Source: Methanobacterium sp. UBA8 (lineage in GTDB: Archaea > Methanobacteriota > Methanobacteria > Methanobacteriales > Methanobacteriaceae). From it: DNA of 5,663 bases. Location of the stretch: positions 6,000 to 11,662 of the forward strand of contig DADN01000218.1 in assembly GCA_002509665.1 (NCBI GenBank), given 5' to 3'. Each line of letters opens with the position of its first letter. The first letter of the stretch is position 1. The notes below the pieces were generated by a model. The model worked only from the letters and a program-made list of their open reading frames with translations, was not told where the DNA came from and did not search any database. This document shows, piece by piece, positions 1-5,663 of the stretch. Position numbers and translations under genes: made by a program.

Positions 1-870
1 GGATTCAGGCTCCCATCGGCTCGTGAAAATCGCCCTCTCAACTTTGAGGAGTTTGAAAGTATAATGAATCAGGTGATTTATGTTTCTGCAACTCCCGCAA
101 AATATGAACTCGCAAAAAGTCAGAATACTGTAGAACAGATTATAAGGCCTACAGGTCTCATTGATCCCAAGGTAATAATCAAACCAGTTAAAGGACAAGT
201 AGATCATCTCTTAGGGGAAGTTCAAAAGAGGATTAAGAAAAATCAGAGAATTCTGGTAACTACATTAACTAAAAAAATGGCAGAAGACCTTACAGATTAT
301 TATGCAAAAATTGGAGTGAAAGTAAGGTACCTCCACTCAGAAATAAGTACGCTGGAACGTATTGAAATTATCGATGACCTCAGACGTGGTGAATTTGACT
401 GTCTTGTGGGAGTTAACTTACTCAGGGAAGGACTGGACCTTCCAGAGGTATCTTTAATCGGAATTCTTGATGCAGATAAAGAAGGATTTCTCCGTTCTGA
501 AACATCACTTATTCAGACAATAGGGCGGGCAGCAAGGAACGTAGAAGGAGAAGTAGTTATATATGCTGATGAAATCACAAAATCTGTAGAATCAGCAGTT
601 AATATTACTAACAATAGGAGAAAACTGCAGATGGAATATAATAAAAAGCATAATATAACACCAAAAACTGTGGTAAGATCCATTAAGGAAAAAGAGAAAA
701 AGGATAAAATTGAATTAATAGATGATATTGAACGCATGCCAAAAGATGAACTTCGCTTACTTATTAAGGATTTAGAGCATGAAATGACATTGGCAGCAAA
801 GAAACTTGATTTTGAAAAAGCTGCAAAGCTTAGAGATAAAATTGGCATTCTAGAAGGGGCTTCAAAGTAA
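1..870 (+). CDS. uvrB: UvrABC system protein B (excinuclease ABC subunit B), C-terminal part
   Basis: UvrB is the DNA-damage-verifying helicase-like subunit of cytoplasmic nucleotide excision repair: UvrA loads it on damaged DNA and it then recruits UvrC for incision. The frame is open from base 1, so the gene begins outside the window. The first codons ([19 protein letters not shown]) match the UvrB region just before helicase motif III, so the ATG at 64 is internal. Numbering the 289 visible residues from base 1: YVSATP (27-32), a motif IV region around [12 protein letters not shown] (86-97), motif [16 protein letters not shown] (136-150) and motif [11 protein letters not shown] (172-180). 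A UVR domain that contacts UvrC and UvrA, with core [14 protein letters not shown], ends the protein (about 250-286). Bacterial UvrB is usually about 660-670 residues, so roughly the last 43% is here; Walker A and the beta-hairpin are missing only because of the window edge. The stop overlaps uvrA by one base. No frameshift or degenerate motif was seen. Identification is secure. Confidence 0.97.
   Translation, partial: GFRLPSARENRPLNFEEFESIMNQVIYVSATPAKYELAKSQNTVEQIIRPTGLIDPKVIIKPVKGQVDHLLGEVQKRIKKNQRILVTTLTKKMAEDLTDYYAKIGVKVRYLHSEISTLERIEIIDDLRRGEFDCLVGVNLLREGLDLPEVSLIGILDADKEGFLRSETSLIQTIGRAARNVEGEVVIYADEITKSVESAVNITNNRRKLQMEYNKKHNITPKTVVRSIKEKEKKDKIELIDDIERMPKDELRLLIKDLEHEMTLAAKKLDFEKAAKLRDKIGILEGASK
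854..859 (+). promoter_or_regulatory. Probable ribosome binding site of uvrA inside the end of uvrB
   Basis: AAGGGG lies 10 bases before the uvrA ATG, within the last codons of uvrB. It is only a partial match to the AGGAGGTGA expected for an archaeal or bacterial Shine-Dalgarno site. With the TAATG junction it supports the ATG at 870 as the start and suggests that ribosomes ending uvrB re-initiate on uvrA. Confidence 0.5.
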
Positions 871-3776
871 TGAATACAAAGAAAGATAGTATAACCATAA
901 AGGGTGCAAGGGAACACAATCTTAAAAATATAGATGTTACACTACCAAGGGATAAATTCGTTGTAATTACAGGACTCAGCGGTTCTGGAAAATCATCCCT
1001 CGCATTTGATACAATTTATGCTGAAGGGCAGAGGAGATATGTGGAATCTCTTTCAGCTTATGCAAGGCAATTTTTAGGGCAAATGAAAAAACCTGAAGTT
1101 GATTATATAGAAGGACTTTCACCTGCTATATCCATTGACCAGAAAACCACTAAAGTAAATCCTAGATCAACAGTAGGGACAGTAACAGAGATATACGATT
1201 ATTTAAGGCTTTTATATGCACGGATTGGTATTCCACACTGCTACAACTGTGGAAAACCTATATCTCAGCAAACTTCAGGCCAGATAGTCGATAATATCTA
1301 CAAAGAAGAAGAAAAGACTAAAGTACAGATCCTGGCTCCTGTTGTTAAAGATAGGAAAGGAGAACATCAGAAAATGTTCGAAGACCTCCAAAAAAAGGGA
1401 TTTGTAAGAGTAAGGGTTGACGGCGAGATATTAAGTCTGGATGAAAATATCGATCTTGACAAGAACAAAAAACACGCCGTAGAAGTCGTTGTAGATAGGT
1501 TAGTTATAAGATACGATGTTGATTTTAAAAGGCGACTTGCTGATTCAGTTGAAACTGCTCTTGAGCTTGGCGAAGGTCTGATAGTAGTACTCTATGAAAA
1601 AGATGGTGAAAAGGAAGAAAAAGTGTTCAGCGAGCACTTTGCATGTACAGACTGCGGTATAAACTTTGAAGAGATAAGTCCCAGGACATTTTCATTTAAC
1701 AACCCGCATGGGGCATGTCCAGAGTGTAACGGGCTTGGAAGTAAAATGGAGATAGATACAGACTTAGTAGTCCCTGATATTAGTTTATCACTTGAAGAAG
1801 GGGCAATTCTCCCATGGAGTAAATCCAAGAATAAGGATAATTACTACCACCAGATGCTTGAAGCAGTTGCAGATTACTATGGGTTTAGCATGGACATTCC
1901 CTTTGATGAACTACCTAAAAAATACCAGAACATAGTTCTCTACGGGTCATCTGAAAGAATTGATTTTACATTTAGACGAAAAGGTAGAGTACACCACGTA
2001 AAGCGGAAATTTGAAGGCGTAGTAAAGAGAATGGAACGTCTATTTATGGATACCAAATCAAATTATATGAGAAGTTACATAGGGCAGTTTATGAGTGATA
2101 GGAAGTGCCCTGCATGTAATGGGACCAGGTTACGCCCTGAAAGTAGATCTGTTACAGTAGGTGACAGGACCATATCTGCAGTTGTGGCAATGCCTATAAA
2201 AGAGTCATATAAATTCTTTGAAGAGCTTGAACTCACAGAAATGCAGCATTTCATTGGAAAAGAAATCCTGAAAGAGATAAGGGAACGTTTAAGATTTCTA
2301 TCTGATGTTGGGCTTGATTATATTACACTGGATAGGTCTTCAGGTACACTTTCTGGAGGAGAAGCCCAGAGAATTCGCCTTGCAACACAAATAGGCTCGG
2401 GTCTAGTGGGAGTTCTTTATATACTCGATGAACCAAGTATTGGACTGCACCAGAGGGACAATACTCGACTTATTGAAACACTGAAAAAATTGAGGGATAT
2501 TGGAAATACTCTGATTGTTGTAGAACACGATGAAGAAACTATACTCTCTGCAGACTATGTTGTGGATATAGGTCCTGGAGCCGGTGAGCATGGTGGAAGG
2601 GTAACTGCAACTGGAACACCACTGGAAATAATGAATAATCCGAACTCCATAACAGGAAAATATCTATCTAGAAATGAGACTATAGAATTTCCAGAAGAGC
2701 GTACAAAACCTAACGGGAAGTTCATTACTGTAAAAGGTGCAAGACAGAATAACCTAAAAAATATAGATGTAAAAATACCTCTCGGAGTGTTTACATGTGT
2801 TACTGGAGTTTCGGGGTCTGGAAAAAGTACTCTCGTAAATGACGTGCTTTATAAAGGTCTTTATGGGGAATTTAATAGAAAGCCCATAACTACAGGAAAA
2901 CATGATGAGATCACAGGGGTCTCTAATATTGACAAGGTAATTATTATTGACCAGTCTCCAATAGGGCGTACTCCAAGGTCAAACCCTGCTACTTATACAG
3001 GTGTATTTACCTATATCAGGGAAATATTCTCTGAAACTGTTGCATCTAAAAAGAGAGGTTATAAACCCGGTAGATTTAGTTTCAATGTAAAAGGCGGGCG
3101 TTGTGAAGCGTGCAGCGGTGATGGAATAATAAAAATTGAAATGCACTTTTTAGCAGATGTTTATGTCCCATGTGAAGTGTGTAAAGGAAAGCGCTACAAC
3201 AGGGAAACCCTGGATGTGAGGTACAAAGGTAAAAATATTGCAGATGTACTTGATATGACAGTTGAAGAGGCACTTCACTTCTTCAGAAATGTTCCACGTA
3301 TACAAAAAAAGCTTCAAACTCTTGACGATGTAGGACTTGGCTATATTAAACTTGGACAGCCTGCAACAACACTTTCCGGTGGAGAAGCCCAGCGTGTAAA
3401 ACTTTCGAAGGAGTTAAGCCGCCAAAGTACTGGTAAAACACTTTATATCCTTGACGAACCAACAACTGGACTTCACTTTGCAGATATTAAAAAGCTTCTT
3501 CATGTTCTCGGCAGATTAAGGGATTCTGGGAATACTGTTCTAGTTATAGAACACAATCTGGATGTTATAAAAACAGCAGATTATATTATAGACCTTGGTC
3601 CGGAAGGAGGAGATGAAGGAGGACTTGTTATTGCAGAAGGTACTCCTGAAGAAGTTGCATTAAGCGGCACATATACTGGGGAGTTTTTAAATGAGATTTT
3701 AAATGGAAAACCTCCAATTTCTTCCATTGAAACTGATGAAGATATAATCTCTGAGGGGTCTTATAATAACAAGTAA
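870..3776 (+). CDS. uvrA: UvrABC system protein A (excinuclease ABC subunit A), complete
   Basis: UvrA is the dimeric ABC-type ATPase that scans DNA for bulky lesions and delivers UvrB to them. At 968 residues it is slightly longer than the usual 940 or so. It has two ABC modules in tandem. Module I: Walker [10 protein letters not shown] (35-43), signature LSGGEAQR (494-501), Walker [13 protein letters not shown] (516-527), switch His553. Module II: Walker [10 protein letters not shown] (646-654), signature LSGGEAQR (835-842), Walker [13 protein letters not shown] (858-869), His895. All three zinc modules are complete: Cys124/127 with Cys413/416, Cys259/262 with Cys283/286, and Cys745/748 with Cys768/771. 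From family structure, the UvrB-binding region should be about 131-245 and the insertion domain about 287-396. The last 20 or so residues are acidic and look non-conserved. The ATG is chosen because it gives the normal UvrA N-terminus, follows a plausible ribosome site and overlaps the uvrB stop by one base. The gene looks intact and functional. Confidence 0.98.
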   Translation: MNTKKDSITIKGAREHNLKNIDVTLPRDKFVVITGLSGSGKSSLAFDTIYAEGQRRYVESLSAYARQFLGQMKKPEVDYIEGLSPAISIDQKTTKVNPRSTVGTVTEIYDYLRLLYARIGIPHCYNCGKPISQQTSGQIVDNIYKEEEKTKVQILAPVVKDRKGEHQKMFEDLQKKGFVRVRVDGEILSLDENIDLDKNKKHAVEVVVDRLVIRYDVDFKRRLADSVETALELGEGLIVVLYEKDGEKEEKVFSEHFACTDCGINFEEISPRTFSFNNPHGACPECNGLGSKMEIDTDLVVPDISLSLEEGAILPWSKSKNKDNYYHQMLEAVADYYGFSMDIPFDELPKKYQNIVLYGSSERIDFTFRRKGRVHHVKRKFEGVVKRMERLFMDTKSNYMRSYIGQFMSDRKCPACNGTRLRPESRSVTVGDRTISAVVAMPIKESYKFFEELELTEMQHFIGKEILKEIRERLRFLSDVGLDYITLDRSSGTLSGGEAQRIRLATQIGSGLVGVLYILDEPSIGLHQRDNTRLIETLKKLRDIGNTLIVVEHDEETILSADYVVDIGPGAGEHGGRVTATGTPLEIMNNPNSITGKYLSRNETIEFPEERTKPNGKFITVKGARQNNLKNIDVKIPLGVFTCVTGVSGSGKSTLVNDVLYKGLYGEFNRKPITTGKHDEITGVSNIDKVIIIDQSPIGRTPRSNPATYTGVFTYIREIFSETVASKKRGYKPGRFSFNVKGGRCEACSGDGIIKIEMHFLADVYVPCEVCKGKRYNRETLDVRYKGKNIADVLDMTVEEALHFFRNVPRIQKKLQTLDDVGLGYIKLGQPATTLSGGEAQRVKLSKELSRQSTGKTLYILDEPTTGLHFADIKKLLHVLGRLRDSGNTVLVIEHNLDVIKTADYIIDLGPEGGDEGGLVIAEGTPEEVALSGTYTGEFLNEILNGKPPISSIETDEDIISEGSYNNK

Positions 3777-3824
3777 ATTTAATCTGTAGTATATAGAACA
3801 TTAAAAGATAAATTTACTTTTTAT
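3766..3824 (+). terminator. Imperfect A+T-rich hairpin spanning the uvrA stop codon, possible 3'-end structure
   Basis: AAGTAAATTTA (3771-3781) is perfectly complementary, inverted, to TAAATTTACTT (3809-3819). After one C/T mismatch (3770/3820) four more pairs follow (3766-3769 with 3821-3824), giving 15 of 16 paired positions around a 27-base loop. The uvrA stop TAA (3774-3776) lies in the left arm and the right arm runs into T5. A role in ending or stabilising the uvrBA transcript is inference. The stem is nearly all A-T, so it is weaker than a classical bacterial terminator. Confidence 0.4.
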
Positions 3825-3849
3825 AACTTATTTATTTCCTCTCAAACTT

Positions 3850-3857
3850 CTTTTTTT
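3850..3857 (+). terminator. Oligo-T transcription terminator candidate after uvrA
   Basis: C followed by seven T (3851-3857), about 75 bases after the uvrA stop and preceded by a T-rich stretch from about 3818. Archaeal RNA polymerase stops on T-runs in the non-template strand without needing a strong hairpin, so this is a natural end for the uvrBA transcript. No GC-rich stem precedes it. Confidence 0.45.
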
Positions 3858-3888
3858 AGCTTATAAGTTTGTATGATTCGCTTAAACA

Positions 3889-3897
3889 CATATAATA
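3889..3897 (+). promoter_or_regulatory. Candidate archaeal TATA box for the kinase gene (upstream option)
   Basis: CATATAATA, preceded by A-rich TTAAACA that could act as a weak BRE (TFB-binding element). The usual spacing of about 25 bases would put a transcript start near 3915-3920, inside the palindrome at 3901-3923, and leave a leader of about 75 bases. The surroundings are so A+T-rich that chance matches are expected, so the call is tentative. Confidence 0.3.
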
Positions 3898-3900
3898 ACC

Positions 3901-3923
3901 TATTAAAACTAACAGTTTTATTA
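3901..3923 (+). promoter_or_regulatory. Interrupted palindrome, possible operator before the kinase gene
   Basis: TATTAAAACT, a three-base spacer AAC, then AGTTTTATTA. The arms are inverted repeats matching at 9 of 10 positions, with a perfect 7-pair core (TAAAACT/AGTTTTA). It lies just after the upstream TATA-like element and about 70 bases before the kinase ATG, where archaeal repressors often bind. Binding by a dimeric regulator is inference; a small RNA hairpin is the alternative. Confidence 0.3.
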
Positions 3924-3935
3924 ATGAAGGTATCT

Positions 3936-3943
3936 AATATAAT
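3936..3943 (+). promoter_or_regulatory. Candidate archaeal TATA box for the kinase gene (downstream option)
   Basis: AATATAAT about 50 bases before the kinase ATG. A start about 25 bases downstream would fall near 3965 and give a leader of roughly 30 bases, a more usual length than the upstream option gives. There is no clear BRE before it. At most one of the two elements need be real. Confidence 0.25.
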
Positions 3944-3993
3944 CACTAAATTAGATCAATCGTGTCAAAATTTTTAAGATTTATGGGACAACA

Positions 3994-5663
3994 ATGAAAT
4001 TACGAGAGAAAACACTGATACTCATTGGAATAACAGTAGCCTGTTCAATTATTGTTATGTATATAGCATCAAACGTTATTTTAGTGGGAGGCTTTCAAAC
4101 ACTTGAAGAACAGAATACCCTCCAAAATATACAGTTAGCCACCAATGCACTTTCAAGTGAAATTTCAGATTTAAATAAAACAATTAATGACTGGGCTGTT
4201 TGGGATGATACATATACGTTTATGAAAAATCATAATTCGGAATATATCCGCAGTAATATCGTAAATTCTACTTTTGAGGGTCTAAAACTTAATCTAATTT
4301 TATATATTGATAATTCTGGAAATATTGTCTATGGTAAAGAATTTGATATTCAAACAGGAAAAGAAAAACCTATTTCTAAAAGTATGAATGAGTATATATC
4401 TAAAAACAGTATCTTATTAAATTCTCAGGAAGGTGTTAGAGGAGTTGTTATGCTCCCTGAAGGACCACTGATAATTGTTTCACATCCTATTTTAACTTCA
4501 AATGGAAATGGTCCCAGTAAAGGAACATTAATCATGGGCCGTTATTTAAATAATGTTGAAATTCAACATATTTCTAATGAAATACAGTCCTCTCTTACAT
4601 TAATTAGTTATAATGATTCAAATAGAGCTGCTGATTTTGAAAATGCACGTCAGTATATGTCGCAAACTTCTCCATTTTTTGTTAAACCAATAAATAATAG
4701 TTATATTGCAGGATATGCTCTTATAAATGATATTAACGGTAAACCTGCTTTTATTTTAAAAACGGAAAAATCAAGGGGCTTTTATAAAGAGTACCAGAAT
4801 ACTCTGTCTTATTTTATATCTTTTCTTTTAATAATGGGTTGTGTCCTGGCTATAACCATTTTAGTTTATCTAGATAGATCTATACTCTTCAGATTATCTA
4901 GATTTAGTCGAGATATCACAAATATAGGTAAAAAAGGTGATCTCTCTGCACGCATACTTGTGGCAGGGGAAGATGAACTTTCATCTTTAGCAATGTCAAT
5001 TAATAGTATGTTATCAAGAATAGAAACTTCACAGGATCAATTAAAAAAATCAGAACTGGAATTTCGTTCTTTAGTAGAACTAGCCAATAATTCAATTATT
5101 TTAGCTGATAGAAATGGTAAAATTATTTTATGGAATAAAAGTGCACAGCGTATGTTTGGATACAGTGAAGATGAGATTTTAGGAAAGCCAATTTCAATTC
5201 TATTTCCAGAAGAATACCATGAACCCTACCAGAAAGTAATGAATAATCCATATAACTTCACAAACTCTCAAAATACAGGTGTAATCTATGAATCATATGG
5301 ATTTAAAAAGGATAAAAGTAAATTCATCCTGGAAATCTCCCATATTTCATGGGAAATAAATGATGAAAAATTTTATTGTGCAATTATAAGAGATATTACA
5401 GATAATAAACAGGCGGAAAATGAAATTAAGGAATCTTTAAAAGAAAAGGAAGCTCTTTTAAAGGAAATACATCACAGAGTTAAAAACAACATGCAAATAA
5501 TTTCAAGTTTATTATCCCTTCAAAGCAGGTACATTAAGGACAAAGAGTCCTTTGGGGTTTTTAAAGAAAGCCAAAATCGTGTTAAATCCATGGCAATGAT
5601 TCATGAAAGGCTTTATAATTCTAAGGGACTATCAAAAATTGATTTTAGAGAATATATTGAGAA
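3994..5663 (+). CDS. Membrane sensor histidine kinase, CHASE4-HAMP-PAS-HisKA_2, 3' end cut by window
   Basis: The product senses a signal outside the membrane and, by family, autophosphorylates a histidine and passes the phosphate to a response regulator; ligand and partner are unknown. There are 556 full codons and no stop before the edge. Domains: first membrane helix about 8-34; extracellular CHASE4-type sensor about 50-265, with the hallmark DWAVWDDTY (66-74); second helix about 273-293; HAMP about 295-347, with DLSARI and EDEL; a short coiled linker; PAS about 353-470, with [19 protein letters not shown] and [12 protein letters not shown], ending in [13 protein letters not shown]; then the HisKA_2 H-box [20 protein letters not shown] (491-510). 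The likely phosphorylated residue is His494, the His of HRVKN in this family; His493 is adjacent. The ATP-binding domain lies beyond the window. The ATG is chosen because it is the first start after the in-frame TAG at 3952 and directly precedes the first membrane helix. Only a weak GGGA (3985-3988) precedes it. Codon use is visibly more A+T-rich than in uvrA. Confidence 0.92.
   Translation, partial: MKLREKTLILIGITVACSIIVMYIASNVILVGGFQTLEEQNTLQNIQLATNALSSEISDLNKTINDWAVWDDTYTFMKNHNSEYIRSNIVNSTFEGLKLNLILYIDNSGNIVYGKEFDIQTGKEKPISKSMNEYISKNSILLNSQEGVRGVVMLPEGPLIIVSHPILTSNGNGPSKGTLIMGRYLNNVEIQHISNEIQSSLTLISYNDSNRAADFENARQYMSQTSPFFVKPINNSYIAGYALINDINGKPAFILKTEKSRGFYKEYQNTLSYFISFLLIMGCVLAITILVYLDRSILFRLSRFSRDITNIGKKGDLSARILVAGEDELSSLAMSINSMLSRIETSQDQLKKSELEFRSLVELANNSIILADRNGKIILWNKSAQRMFGYSEDEILGKPISILFPEEYHEPYQKVMNNPYNFTNSQNTGVIYESYGFKKDKSKFILEISHISWEINDEKFYCAIIRDITDNKQAENEIKESLKEKEALLKEIHHRVKNNMQIISSLLSLQSRYIKDKESFGVFKESQNRVKSMAMIHERLYNSKGLSKIDFREYIE

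Larger units (their letters stand above)
3777..3993. other. Intergenic region between uvrA and the sensor kinase gene
   Basis: A 217-base, very A+T-rich gap with no convincing gene on either strand. From left to right it holds the right part of the hairpin at the uvrA stop, T5 and T7 runs, a TATA-like element near 3889, an interrupted palindrome at 3901-3923 and a second TATA-like element near 3937. A 34-codon frame (3873-3977) exists but has no ribosome site and is not called as a gene. Confidence 0.8.

Noticed and set aside
64..66. ATG at 64 as a start of a 268-residue protein
   Set aside because: The same frame is open back to base 1 and encodes conserved UvrB sequence upstream, so this Met is internal.
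513..917. 134-codon open frame on the - strand across the end of uvrB and the start of uvrA
   Set aside because: It is antisense to two well-supported genes, is serine- and phenylalanine-rich as expected from the complement of lysine- and glutamate-rich coding DNA, and resembles no family I know.
1592..3273. Three shorter - strand open frames inside uvrA (1592-1828, 2403-2591, 3082-3273)
   Set aside because: All lie wholly within uvrA, are short and lack recognisable motifs; they are shadows of the coding strand.
870..3776. Possibility that the gene is a UvrA-like ABC transporter or antibiotic-resistance paralogue rather than uvrA
   Set aside because: Full length, all three zinc modules, the UvrB-binding region and the direct linkage to uvrB fit canonical UvrA.
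3873..3977. 34-codon frame on the + strand (MIRLNTYNNL...) in the gap before the kinase gene, with a second in-frame ATG at 3924
   Set aside because: It has no ribosome binding site, overlaps the promoter-like elements and palindrome, and its composition is what random A+T-rich DNA would encode. Conservation in relatives would be needed to call it.
3983..3997. Four-codon frame (MGQQ) whose TGA overlaps the kinase ATG, resembling a coupled leader peptide
   Set aside because: It is too short to distinguish from chance, and nothing else supports translation there.
4866..4903. Ten-base direct repeat TTATCTAGAT at 4866-4875 and 4894-4903
   Set aside because: It lies inside the kinase reading frame just after the second membrane helix, the copies are in different frames, and there is no further copy or flanking structure; probably chance in A+T-rich coding DNA.

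Overview
The window looks like chromosomal DNA from a mesophilic methanogenic archaeon, most likely of the Methanobacteriales (Methanobacterium-like). That assignment is inference. It rests on the A+T-rich composition, the weak ribosome binding sites, the T-run instead of a GC-rich terminator, AGA/AGG-rich arginine usage, and a bacterial-type uvrB-uvrA pair beside a CHASE4/HAMP/PAS/HisKA_2 sensor kinase, a kinase type common in that group. No rRNA or other marker gene is present to confirm it.

Layout, all on the + strand. (1) Positions 1-870 hold the C-terminal part of uvrB, already open at the left edge. (2) Positions 870-3776 hold a complete uvrA whose start codon shares one base with the uvrB stop (TAATG), so the two form a tight, probably translationally coupled operon. 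(3) Positions 3777-3993 are a 217-base, very A+T-rich intergenic region. It has a long imperfect hairpin across the uvrA stop, a T7 run, two weak TATA-like elements and a short interrupted palindrome. (4) From 3994 to the right edge runs the N-terminal 556 codons of a membrane-bound sensor histidine kinase. It is cut just after its phospho-acceptor H-box, so the ATP-binding domain lies outside the window.

UvrA and UvrB are the damage-recognition and damage-verification parts of nucleotide excision repair; UvrC, the nuclease, is not in view. The kinase has its own upstream region and is probably a separate transcription unit, with no visible functional link to the repair genes. No mobile element, CRISPR array, tRNA or rRNA was seen. 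The coding content is conventional. The less ordinary signals are the hairpin at the uvrA stop, the palindrome in front of the kinase, and the presence of a bacterial-type UvrBA system in what seems to be an archaeon.
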